This document shows, in pieces, positions 23,491 through 34,693 of a DNA stretch of 64,000 nucleotides. A program made the position numbers and the translations under genes. This DNA is from Apium graveolens (Eukaryota > Streptophyta > Magnoliopsida > Apiales > Apiaceae): contig NC_133647.1 in the NCBI RefSeq assembly GCF_009905375.1, positions 1,612,001 to 1,676,000 on the forward strand, given 5' to 3'. The notes below the pieces were generated by a model. The model worked only from the letters and a program-made list of their open reading frames with translations, searched no databases and had not been told where the DNA came from. How positions within the stretch are numbered: position 1 is the first letter of the stretch; each line of letters begins with the position of its first letter.

Positions 23491-23571
23491 CTGCGAAAAA
23501 TATAATACGTAGGAAATTAATTTATATGCATATTCTCAGCAAGTACATGACATCAAAGCAACAAACCTTAC

Positions 23572-24756
23572 CACTCCCTCTTGTTTTGCTGCTTCATAAT
23601 GGTTACTTGCATAAAAGCCACCAGTTCTCTCCCCGTGATCAGACCAGACACCAAGACATAACCTGCCCATCAAATCGGTAAGACTATGAGATTGGCCGAC
23701 TGCTAGATGTAAAATTAGTTATTTGTAGGAGAAAACAAAAACAAGCTAATTATTTTTGCCGCAGATCCAAGATGTGAAACTTCTATGAACACATTAAGAT
23801 CATAAGAGAGCAGTGGACACTTCAACAGACCATCAAAGAAAAGTATGCAATACATCTAACAAAACTTGCCGCTTACCAGCAAAACTCAAATTTGCACGGT
23901 GGTGTGCAAGTCATGTGCATGCAACCTTGGTTTTTCTCAATTGGTCTCTTACATTTGGGACAAGGCTTCGAATTAGCAAGTATCCTGTGTCATAATAATA
24001 GAACATCATCAATTGAAAAATCCAACTTCTAAAGCACTTCATCACAATAAAAGGAAACAGTTTCAGTACAAACAAGTAAAACATAGATGACAGACTTTTA
24101 TATAAACATAGATGCAGAGCTGTGGTGCACATGGCTTTTCTTTTTGAGTATATAGATATTATACCAGGAAAGAAATATAAACTAGCTCGCCTAGACTTGA
24201 GTGTGAGTGTCAATGTGTGTATGTGTGAGAGGGGGGGTGGGAGAGAGGCATCCATAATAGTTTGTTAGTATCCTTTTACCAGTCAAGGAGGATTCTTTTC
24301 ACAAAATGAATCCTACGGTTAGAAAGTTAGTATATAAATTATGTAGAAGGCCTACGCTTGAGAGAAGAGTCTTACGCCTAAGATACAACTGATGATGATC
24401 ATGACCTGTGATAGTCAATGCAGAGAATGGGAAGTGCTGAAATAATTTCCTAAAAACTATCCAAAAGTAATAACTTTACCAATACATATTTTCAGATTCA
24501 GCTGTATTTTTTAATATCCATTTGGCCACAGTCTCGCAGTCCACTGGACGATGAGCTTCCTCCGTACACTGTAACAGTAATTTGAAATTATACCTTGTGA
24601 CCCATTGTCAGCTAATAAATAAAAAGGAGAGTTTATAGTAGAGGAACTCGCATTCCAACAAAAGCTATATGAGCAAAGACATGACACGTCATGGCTGCCA
24701 CTTCCAACATCAAATTCAACAGCACAATCACATCCTGGAGCAGGACACCACTTGAA
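23572..24756 (-). other. IBR and RING2 exons of copy I
   Basis: Four exons. 24756-24652 holds WCPAPGCDC...[11 protein letters not shown]. 24568-24480 holds [17 protein letters not shown]. 23984-23877 holds [20 protein letters not shown] and the CMHMTC..PC.FEFC block. 23662-23572 holds [20 protein letters not shown]. Zinc ligands and the catalytic Cys are all present. Phases join correctly, giving an uninterrupted frame up to the frameshifted exon. Confidence 0.87.
24646..24651 (-). other. Apparent GC-AG intron donor (gcgagt)
   Basis: The IBR exon must end after W-N for the frame to continue as C-T-E-E-A-H from the acceptor at 24569. The bases following are gcgagt, a GC-type donor; no GT fits this position without shifting the frame. 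Confidence 0.6.
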
Positions 24757-25025
24757 CTACACAAGAAAAGAAAATGAACGTTCAAACTGCTGCAGCGTAA
24801 TTAATAACACCTATGCACGAGGTTCAGCCAAATGTCAAAATATCAAACATGGAAAAGTAAAGATTCATTTTTTCAAAAGAGAGCTACAAAGAATTTCAAG
24901 ACCACAAAAAAAACTCTCAATATGCAAAATATTTCAACAGTAACCCAAAATCCCAAACATATATTAAGAAAAGCAAAAATTGACTTGCGCATAAGTTATA
25001 GCTCCTGCACAAGCAGGACTCCACC
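24757..25025. other. Intron remnant between IBR exon and copy II
   Basis: About 270 bp with no coding match. In an intact gene this would lead to RING1 exons, but the duplicated 3' end of copy II begins at about 25026. Confidence 0.5.
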
Positions 25026-27165
25026 AATACTTGATGCATACAACTTGACATGGCCACCAAGATCACTAAATTTCTACTATGAAACCCTTTTCAAACCAGT
25101 ACATTCGCATAGCATTCGGCTATTATGATAATCCAAAATAGTACAACATAGGCAGATGAAGAGTTACAACAGTTCCCAGACCATGACCTTAAAGTTACAA
25201 GTTAACATACAGATGCTATTCACAAAACGGACAAAAACATTTTATACATAAGACTTAAACCATGACCCTTGTCCTGTTTTTCTGTCTTGACCCCTTCCAG
25301 AAACAAGTAGCAACTACAAATCAGTCTGCCAAGTGATTCTTTTTCGCAAAAGCTAATCACGGATATCAGCCAGACATTCTTATACCAGCCTTTCTTTTTT
25401 TACTGCTTCACTGAAGTCTTTGTTTATGAGACATTTAATCCTGACGTAAAAATTTGAGCAAGTTATCTGCGTTGGCTGCATATCTGACACATCTGACTCC
25501 CTGCAACACATTTTGAGCTTGTAGTCTTGCTAGAGGCTCCTATAGAATTAACATCCGATAAACCATTCTCCAGTGCTCTGACCAAGTTTTCGAAGTAATT
25601 TCGCGTGACACTGTTGTGGCATTCAATAGCATGTTAAGTGATGTATCAACAAAATTTTCCCAGAAAATTATTTTGTAACAAGAATAAAAAAAAACAAGGT
25701 ACTGCAATATATTAATAGCAGCTTCTCTTCAGAGCCTAGCTTCAATTGGTGCATATTGACAAGTGGGCAACTGACTACGTTTTCATAATGTTAACCAGGT
25801 ACAGCTGTATGCTTTAGTGTTTACATAGCTTGCGCAATACATGCTCACTCACATATCCTTTTTCAAACAACTAAAAAGAAAGTCAAGTACAATATACTGC
25901 AAACTCAGATTGTTTCTCCGACAACAAAAAAGAAGCCAAGTACAAGATAATGCAAAAGGCAACTGATGCGGTATCATCAGGTAAACTTGCAAATATTGTG
26001 AACACAGACATGAAAACAGAACTCCAGATCCATATAGCTTAGATAGATGGTGGGATTACGATTCATTGGGTTTAAAACAAAACAACCTCAGAAATTTCAG
26101 TTCCTTGCATGGAAGAGGACCTCTCCCAGTTTTAAACTGCTAGGTCAATTACAAAATCTTTAGGATAACTTCTAAAAACTCTAGCACAAAGACTTCCCAT
26201 ATGTTCAAGTTCTACCTGCGGCCTGCGCACTCTTTTCCGTTTAAGTTTTTAACAAGACTCTTCATATAATTTCGTTGATTCATGGCCCATGTAGTAGTGC
26301 CTAGCTTAAAATCCAACCCTACTAAAGAAACCCAAAGAAGAGGCTAACAAAGTACCCAAACTAATTGCTTTTAACTGATGACAGTACACGTGTTCCAGCA
26401 TCTACTAATTTGAAAACAAGCACTCTTTGTATATAACATAAATAAACAAACTTTAACAATTCACTAGCCTACAAACCCTTTGCAGAATGAGCTCTGATGT
26501 TAAAACTCGCCCCCAAGAAACAGTCCAATATCTCATTTTACACATTGCCAAATTTCCCCAAGAATATTCCACATATTGACAAGTTATAAGCTACTTGCAG
26601 ACTGATCTTGGTTTACAAAATCATTAACTTCTAGAGTTCACCTAGAGTTTCATACTCCCATAACATCCCATAGCAATTTTCGAAGTAAATCTTCAGATAC
26701 AGAAGCTCAATGAAGAGGGACTAAACACCTACTAATTTTAAGCATGTATGTTGCTCAATAGAAAAAGACTATTAACTGACTGACAACTTATTAATTCATA
26801 GGGTTAGCTTGATTTAGTGAGCGCACCCAGACTGGGACAACTCAGTAAATCTCCAGTCCACCCTGCTAAATAGCCTTCCTTCAAAGCCCCTTTCTGCCCA
26901 TCAGTAAAGTGCATACAGCAATTTCTTTTGCATTTCATTTTGTTTCAATATAACAGCAAATAAATATCTTACACAATATATACCTAGTCAATCCAGCCAG
27001 TTTTGTACGAAAACCACGAAAATCTTAAGATGTACCATCACCGAGGTAATTCTGTAATTCCTTCTCTGCGCACTGATGGAGCCTTTCTAAATTAGCCTCA
27101 ACTTCACCTGTTCAACAAATGAAAAACAAGAATAAATTACCAACCCAATAAACATAAGTTCCTGC
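25026..27165. repeat. Segmental duplication, copy II
   Basis: Matches 16370-18665 in order and orientation from cttgatgcatacaact to aacataagttcctgc, where a solo LTR interrupts it; the homology continues at 28063. The main difference is a 123-bp net deletion near 25490. Confidence 0.92.
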
Positions 27166-28147
27166 CGTTAGAAAATTAGGATTTTAGAGTTTAATTTAAT
27201 TATGTTCTTGATGTTAATCCTAAAATCTAATGATTGGAAATTGTTCAATGATATTGAGCTTAAATTTTCATGTATGGTTTTAAGAATTTTCTTAATGAAA
27301 TCCATATGAAATGAGAGTTGAAAGTAGTTTGGAAAAGCTTGAAAAATTTGAGAATGTTTGTCCCACATTGAAATAAATAAAGGGGGTTGTGCCCACATGA
27401 GTAGTATACAACTACTAAGGTGTGTGATGGTCCATTGTGTTGTTGTGTGCTTTACGCGCGCGCCCCGCCACGCACCACACCGGGGCGGGTCGGGTTCTAT
27501 AACAAGTTCTGATATCAGAATCAGAACTTAAGAACTTCTGAATCAAATCAGAACTTAACTTAAGTTCTGATAATAATGTGGGTGTTAATGTGAAAAGCTG
27601 TTCATTTTTCCTCTCCTATCAACCTCTCTGCATTTCTCTCCCACAAGTCCTGAAGTGCTAATATTTTCCGGCGACTGAGGTGCTGGTCGAAGTGGAGCTT
27701 TTGTTGCTGCTGTTAACATAAACTCCGAGCTGTTTTATCCTGGTGAAGATATTGTGCGCATCCCAAACGCAGCAGGTAGGGGCAATATTCTCTTCAAGAG
27801 CAGTCAGGACTTCGAGCAAGGCCTGGTGACTCAGCTGTGATCATTTTTCTTGGCATTTTGTATCTGTGAACCTTTATTTCAGTCACTGTTAAAAGCTATG
27901 GTTTCGGGTACATCTTTCTTTCTCTCTTCGTTATTTCAGTTACTGATTTTGTTTACCTGCATGCTTTGTTTTGTTAACTGTGGTCTTGGCCTAAACTTGC
28001 TAAATTCTTTATACACTTGTTTCTATGTTGCTATATTTGTTAGTGAGATTTACAACACCTGCTAAATTACATGATAAACATCAGGGAAATTTTATACCTT
28101 GCAAATACTCAAAGAACTGCCTCTTGGCAAGCTCGTGCTCTGGCAAG
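25464..28147 (-). pseudogene. ARIADNE-like copy II, C-terminal fragment
   Basis: Three partial exons remain. 28147-28098 is the ARIADNE-domain exon, cut off at its upstream side. 27107-26984 is the next exon, with a taa where copy I has gaa (GTS-stop-DF). 25610-25464 is the last exon. In the last exon 128 nt of copy I are replaced by 5 nt, a net loss of 41 codons without frame change that removes the first Cys pair and the Trp of the zinc finger; it ends CVAGSQMCQICSQRR-stop. This copy keeps VTRNYF where copy I has VKRNYF. Non-functional. Confidence 0.87.
27166..28057 (+). mobile_element. Solo Copia-type LTR (892 bp)
   Basis: It is flanked by the 5-bp duplication cctgc (27161-27165, 28058-28062). 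Excision restores the uninterrupted sequence gttcctgctaaattac seen in copy I. It ends ttacaaca; the start is cgttagaaaattagg, so the first base of the expected tgttag is mutated. The phrases cccacattgaaataa and gggttgtgcccaca are familiar from plant Copia LTRs, and a strongly GC-rich patch lies at 27455-27492. No internal sequence remains. Confidence 0.85.
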
Positions 28148-28160
28148 TGTCAATTTGGAT

Positions 28161-28836
28161 TGAATATATAACTAATTCATAAGAACATTGCTAATTCTTA
28201 AATCACATAAGCATATAAGAATTAACAATTAAATTAGGAGAAGGGTTTGAGAAAACAAACAGAGATTGGATTTAATCTCGAGTCCAGAAAACTGTCTCCT
28301 TAAAGCAGTTTCGCCCCGCACCATCCGTGTTTAGCGACCTGCTTCCCAGGATAAAACGAGATACTAGTATAATCGATAGATCGAATATACTCTCAGCGAA
28401 CTTGAACTGAGCCTGAGAACTATCACCGGAATATTGAAAAAATTTAAGACTAAAGAGACCAAGAATGAAAGAGATGACTCTTATATTCTTGACTTAATAA
28501 TACTGGTGCCCTAAGACTCTATTTATAAAGAGAGGCTTGAAAGGACTTGTTTTTCTTTTCGATGTGATACATGGTATTTATAAGAAAAACTAAGGAATAG
28601 GTTTGTGCTACTCTCGATGTGGTACAAAACCACTTTTCATATTAAAAGGTAAAACTTTGGAACATCAGTTCTCATTCACCTTTTACTTATTTTGAGCGTG
28701 TTAATATGCGTTGGAATCCCCTCGAAGAGAAGAATACGTTCCAATAAATACACACCACTAACACATAATGTGTCTCACTCATATAGAGTCTCAAAATGAT
28801 TCACAACTTAGTCTAAAATACTAAGTTTGTCCAACA
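28161..28836 (-). repeat. Left LTR (3' LTR) of the LARD-like element
   Basis: 676 bp; a TATA box (minus strand) lies at 28521-28529. Near identical to 33732-34407. Confidence 0.92.
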
Positions 28837-28849
28837 ATCCCCCACAAAT
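28837..28849 (-). promoter_or_regulatory. Polypurine tract of the LARD-like element
   Basis: The plus strand reads atcccccacaaat directly after the LTR, giving a purine-rich minus strand ending gtgggggat just before tgttgg. Confidence 0.7.
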
Positions 28850-30502
28850 GAGATTGATGGTCCAGTAGCACGCACCACATAGACACCACATAGACAGACA
28901 GACGCGGAGCTTGACTTGGTGATAGTTCCGGCGGTCAGATATAGCATACGATAGGTAGAGAATGCTCCTTGAACCTTCGCTCGAATAAGTATATCTACTT
29001 TACTGGTAGACAGTATGACGCGATGTCCTTGAACTGTTCGACCGTTTGTGTAAACGATGACATACTCATCACTATATCTTTCCTGACTCATTCAGTTCTC
29101 ATGATTATGTCCATTTTGGCCCTGGAACATCGTCCTGGTTCTGCAAGAGTTTATAAAGAATTGTGCCTCACAATTCTCCTTTGAAGCGGCCATACTTCTC
29201 TCTTACATAGGTGATCTTTATCTTATAGAGTAACCCGCGTTTACTCAACCGAATATTATGTATTCAAACTTGAAATCCTTGTATTCGTCAAAGATCATTA
29301 AAAGCATAAAGCTTAATCTCGTACCTTACGGGTCTCACTGTTTCATCATCATAGAAAAAGGCCAGGGGTTACCCCCACAGTGATTTGGTCATCATGATTT
29401 AGTTGTCCCATTGAACCAAGTTCTTGGGATCTCCAGTCAGCAAGGTTGGGTGTCCACCATGACGCCGTTAAGCAATAGGCAAGGCTCATTCCTCTCGATG
29501 ATTTGACAACTATCTCTCGGTCTAACTAGATTCCCTTGTCTTAAACAGATTCGCTCAGTTTAACCATCTGGTTAGTGGATCCAAACATTATCATTTGACT
29601 TTACATAGTCAATCATGATAATTCTCATTGAGAATAGTTGTTTAATGGTATTATGTCCTCATCATAGATGTGAGACATACCATTTCATACACAATAATGT
29701 GATCTCCCAATTTGCATATTGATTACACGATATATGCATATTGAAGACACATTTTCCTTGTCATTTAGGAATATCCTTACAAAGTGGCTACTCAGCCTTT
29801 TAACTGCATTTATTTTATGCACCAGACTCGTATTCCATCATGAATCGAGCTAAGTTTAGGATTTCCATGACACGACTGCTAAGTGTGAAATGTATTCTCG
29901 AATGACTTTTAAGTTCTTAAAGTCAAATATCTAATTTGCATACTATATTCACATAGTACAATTAGATAACTTTCGTATTGCAGTCCAAGCTCACGAGCAC
30001 ATATCATACACCTTAAATCTCATTGCAATCACTTCCAAGTGACCAATTTCCATTGTACTCGTGCATCTACCCAGTTTACCAACTGTGTAGCCTATGTCTA
30101 ATTTTGTACAATTTTAAAAAGTACAACAAACTTGCAATCCTTCTTGAGAGATCCTTGTTCATCTACGTTTGGATAAATATAAATCCATTCCAGTTATGAC
30201 AACTTTAGCTTCGTTGATCTCTTCAAAATTCACATCACCAACATGTGACATGTATCATCTAAAACTTTTAAAGTCACGAAGATTGTAATCTTCAAATAAA
30301 AACTTTTCAATCTCATCAAGATTTTCAGAGATGATCCTCTTGTCATTACTTCTCGTAATGATCAGATCACTCACATGCAATCAATTATGACTTGCATATC
30401 ATGTGTAAATAACACATGCACACTTGTCAATTCTCTGATTTTGAATCAGTTTGACATCTCATATTGACATATTTCACATTTATGAAATAACTTTACTAGT
30501 TA

Positions 30503-30771
30503 CTCCCTCTGTCCCTCCCATTTGTACACTTTCCTTTTTTGGATGTCCCTTCCAATTGTTTACATTTCAAAATTTTCCAAAAATAGTAAAGTTTTTATAA
30601 TTTTTAAATTAACTACATCCACTACTTTCCTCCACTATACCCACTTTATACATATAATATTAATCGGTCCCACTACTTTACTCATTTTTTCAACTTTTTT
30701 CCACTACTTTATCATTTTTCTTAAACTCCGCGCCCCACCCAAATGTAAACATTTGGGAGGGACGGAGGGAG
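30503..30771. mobile_element. Stowaway-like MITE (269 bp) inside the LARD
   Basis: Ends ctccctctgtccctccca and gggagggacggagggag are inverted repeats of the Tc1/mariner-derived Stowaway type, flanked by TA on both sides (30501-30502, 30772-30773). Internal sequence is AT-rich and non-coding. Confidence 0.88.
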
Positions 30772-33731
30772 TATTACTTAAGGCTTCACTTGTTATTGAT
30801 ATTACCAGCTTTTAGCGTCCCAAAAACCAATAATTTCAGTTTGCATCATTACCGGGTTTAAGCGTCCTTAAACTGGCAATTCTTATTCATATAGCAACCA
30901 ATTTTGAGCGTCCTCAAAATGGCAACCATGTCATTTATTTGAAGCCATTGCTTATCATAGCAATATCAAATTTAATATGCCATTATTTCGTGTCAATGTT
31001 GTTTCACTCAACATGATCACCGAAAATACAGACTTTCTACTCTTGCTTTATCTAGAGCAACCCCCGGGTTCACGTAAATAGATATTTCTCCAAATATCTA
31101 TTTAGAAAGACCATCTCAATGTTCATTGATGCACTTTTAAATTTCACAATACGATAATTTTAGTATCATCTTAATGAACCTTATTCTCAAAACTCGAGAA
31201 TATTTCATAAATTATATAAGGTCATCACTTTCGACTGTAATATTTTTGTATCAGTCTGACCTTATACTTCCTTTAGACCCAGATATATTTTCCCAATTTA
31301 AAAATTCATTTGGGTCCTAATGCTTCTATCTCGTAAGAAGATCTATATATTTTTTAAACAAGATTCTGTCAAACAGAACCACTCTCTCTATTTCTTAACA
31401 TCCTTTCCCCCACAAAGGACATAGAGAGAACATGCACAATCCATTTTCTAGTACACGTGCTAGAAAATCTTGATTTATTGACTCTCAGTAATAGTCAAAT
31501 TTTCTCTTGATATATTCACTTATCAAGAAATTATACGAGAAGCGCATTGCTTCTATTAAATTTACGAGTTCACCTTCAAGCAAATTATCAAGACATTCGG
31601 GACTAGCAATTATCCAAGTCTTTTGCTCTCTGCAGGTTCATCCTCACATTCATCCAATAACTCGTAAGTTCATTTAGATGACTTTTAATTACAGATCTAC
31701 TAGGATCTACTAGCTTATCGCATAAGCATTCCTAAACTCTGTAATAGTATTCTTACGAATCTCAAAAATTAGATTCATATATCGGATATTATTAGACTCA
31801 ACCATTGTCTATGTATCCATCCAAAATATCTCAATTGGTTTTGGATCTCATGCTACCAACAGAGGTATTGGTATCAAGTTTCGAGATACCCCCACATTTC
31901 AATTATTTTCAAGAATGTTTCATTACATTCCACTATTCATAGAAAATTCAATAATTTTATATTTTAGATACCCCCACAATTTTAATATTTTACAGAATGT
32001 CAGAAAATATTCCAAAACTAATAGGAAAATTAATTATTTCCTTCTGTGGTATCATGTTTAAGGAACGATTAGCCCTTCGTAACTAATATCCTCAAATTCA
32101 GTGATAGTCTGAGCTGATCACAATCGTTTTGCATCTCTCTCAGAGCGCAACTCAAGCCTGCATCTACTCCATTTATTTAATGCGAGTAAGGTGCAACGAC
32201 CTCATGAATATTCACGTTGCAAACAGAATTTGCCCGGTGATTATTCATCATCAAATTTATTCACTACCATCTTAATTATCTGTATTAAGTTGGATTTACC
32301 CTTGAGTTTATAGAGCACACATCTCTCTATTTAGCTTCAATATTGACTCGACTACGAGTACGAGTGATAAATGTTTTACTATCAAACTAGACAGTAAACA
32401 CGTATCGTGTCACTACCTCTCATCTGAGCAGGTTTTACGTCATTCATTAAAACCTATAAGATTTTAATATCATGTTTAAAGAACTTCCCGTGGTTCTTAT
32501 CATTAAAAATTCAATTACCGAATTTCTCTAAAATATTTATATGGTTCACACGAACCTACATTTCTGGCTCACCTACTGGTACAACCATAAAAGGCCCAAG
32601 GAAGAACATAAATCTTCAATAACCCCACATTCAGTGATCCTTGATCAACTGATGCGTTAGGGTTAACAACTTTTCGGATTCTCTCCGAAGTTCAGCATAA
32701 CTACTGAGATCAATATTTGCCGTATTAAGTATCATATGGATCACTATAATAGGCTCGTGTGTCACTGCCGCAGCAGACCGACACCAACACGTGAAATTAT
32801 TATTTAACTGGAGGAAAAATCCAACCAGAAAAATATAATTTATGTGCCGACCCATAACCTGTACTCCAGGCCCATTAGGTTTTTTAATGTGGAGAATCAT
32901 GAGCAATTGTAAATCTGGTTCACTTCAGCTGCCCACCTCGTCACATTATTTAACAACAAACATGTTACTGCATTCTATCCAGTATTACAAGTTTGTGATA
33001 TAACTCCATTATTAAAGATTAAACAATAATAATTGATGCCTTATCATCACTCAACAATGATTAAAAAATTAATCACCAAATAATCAAGTTCCATCATGAA
33101 GGGTCACATTTATGTAGCCATATCATTTAATTGCATAACAATATCATGTTATGAACTTGCAAACACGCATGTAAACTATTGCATATACGATTCTTGTATC
33201 AGTGTACTAATAATTCCAAAATCAATTCAGAATTAAGAAATCAATCACCATGTTAACAAAATATAATAAGCTATCCATTAATAGCGAAAACATGGACGAA
33301 TTATCAATTTGGGTTTAATCTACCAATTTATAATGATCAACCGAGAGGGATGTCACCAAATATGTCCACTTGAATATAAGTTGATCATAAATCAATAACC
33401 ATTAAAGCATCAATAGCCTTATAAGAAACCAGTTATCCAACAACTTTGTGCTTACTTTTGCCTCGTACCTGTTATGCTTAAACAAAGCACCACTTAAAAT
33501 CAATTTTATATTAATTTCAAGCACATGGCAACAAGTGATCAAAGAAATTAACGCACTAAATTTAATTTAATTAATGAGGCAAATAATGGCCACTCATATA
33601 CCCATAAATAAATCCAATTTAAACAATCAAATTGACTTTTGCGTCTACTCACAAGACAGTATGAAAATTGAAGAAAACTGCTTTAAGATTGTTATCAATC
33701 TTGTACGATAAAGACATTATTATATATATAT

Positions 33732-34407
33732 TGAATATATAACTAATTCATAAGAACATTGCTAATTCTTAAATCACATAAGCATATAAGAATTAACAAT
33801 TAAATTAGGAGAAGGGTTTGAGAAAACAAACAGAGATTGGATTTAATCTCGAGTCCAGAAAACTGTCTCTTTAAAGCAGTTTCGCCCCGCACCATCCGTG
33901 TTTAGCGACCTGTTTCCCAGGATAAAACGAGATACTAGTATAATCGATAGATCGAATATACTCTCAGCGAACTTGAACTGAGCCCGAGAACTATCACCGG
34001 AATATTGAAAAAATTTAAGACTAAAGAGACCAAGAATGAAAGAGATGACTCTTATATTCTTGACTTAATAATACTGGTGCCCTAAGACTCTATTTATAAA
34101 GAGAGGCTTGAAAGGACTTGTTTTTCTTTTCGATGTGGTACATGGTATTTATAAGAAAAACTAAGGAATAGGTTTGTGCTACTCTCGATGTGGTACAAAA
34201 CCACTTTTCATATTAAAAGGTAAAACTTTGGAACATCAGCTCTCATTCACCTTTTACTCATTTTGAGCGTGTTAATATGCGTTGGAATCCCCTCGAAGAG
34301 AAGAATACGTTCCAATAAATACACACCACTAACACATAATGTGTCTCACTCATATAGAGTCTCAAAATGATTCACAACTTAGTCTAAAATACTAAGTTTG
34401 TCCAACA
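33732..34407 (-). repeat. Right LTR (5' LTR) of the LARD-like element
   Basis: 676 bp, the same length as the left LTR; about six transitions distinguish them (for example ctcctt/ctcttt near position 148). Confidence 0.92.
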
Positions 34408-34560
34408 CTTTCATTATATAATAATATCAGATACATACAAGACGTATACATGGCTGAATATCAGAGATCACAATCACTAATATCTAGGCTAATTTCTAGT
34501 AATCAGGAGATATAATCACTAATATCTACTAATATGAGATCATAATCACTAATATCTACT
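34408..34560 (+). repeat. Short interrupted repeats (aatcactaatatcta)
   Basis: The motif aatcactaatatcta occurs at about 34472, 34514 and 34544; the last two are 30 bp apart. It replaces what should be the body of the 5' LTR of the following Copia element; origin unknown. Confidence 0.65.
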
Positions 34561-34644
34561 TTGTTCACCATCCTAAACGGATCAAGAAAAGCTTAAAAAC
34601 ACGAAAACATTTTCACCCCTCTGTTTGTGATTTATTATCTAACA
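34561..34644 (+). repeat. Truncated 5' LTR of the Sirevirus-like element
   Basis: Matches the last ~90 bp of the 3' LTR (to 51140), ending ttatctaaca. The remaining ~1.3 kb of the LTR is absent. Confidence 0.8.
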
Positions 34645-34646
34645 AG

Positions 34647-34658
34647 TGCTATTAGAGC
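34647..34658 (+). promoter_or_regulatory. Primer binding site (initiator Met tRNA type)
   Basis: tgctattagagc follows the LTR end by two bases and differs at two positions from the usual tggtatcagagc. Confidence 0.7.
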
Positions 34659-34693
34659 AAAATCTGAAAGAAAGATTAAAGATCTTGGAAGAA

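Larger units (their letters stand above)
16826..24756 (-). pseudogene. ARIADNE-type RBR E3 ubiquitin ligase, 5'-truncated and frameshifted copy I
   Basis: Ten exons can be traced from 5' to 3' on the minus strand: 24756-24652, 24568-24480, 23984-23877, 23662-23572, 23490-23409, 22298-22251, 21477-21406, 18784-18685, 18593-18470, 17096-16826. Together they give IBR (WCPAPGC..C..), RING2 with [19 protein letters not shown] including the presumed catalytic Cys of [17 protein letters not shown], the coiled ARIADNE domain ([42 protein letters not shown]), and a C-terminal RanBP2-type zinc finger. Known ARIADNE proteins accept ubiquitin on that Cys and pass it to substrates. RING1 and all upstream exons are missing: 270 bp beyond the IBR exon lies the 3' end of copy II. 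An apparent 8-nt deletion in exon 23490-23409 shifts the frame. Probably non-functional, unless the frameshift is a sequencing error and a distant 5' part exists. Confidence 0.88.
28161..34407 (-). mobile_element. Young non-coding LTR retrotransposon (LARD-like), 6.25 kb
   Basis: Two direct 676-bp LTRs enclose 4.9 kb with no gag or pol frame on either strand. Reading on the minus strand, the LTR starts tgttggacaaactt and ends atatattca, and is preceded at the left LTR by a polypurine tract (tttgtgggggat). A clear tRNA primer site next to the right LTR was not found. LTRs differ at about six positions, all transitions, so insertion is recent. The 5-bp flanks (tggat left, ctttc right) do not match, so the copy may have arisen by recombination or suffered a flank deletion. 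A MITE sits inside. Mobilisation would need enzymes from another element. Confidence 0.82.

Noticed and set aside
30522..30815. 97-codon plus-strand ORF
   Set aside because: It lies within the Stowaway-like MITE; the frame is formed by MITE sequence.
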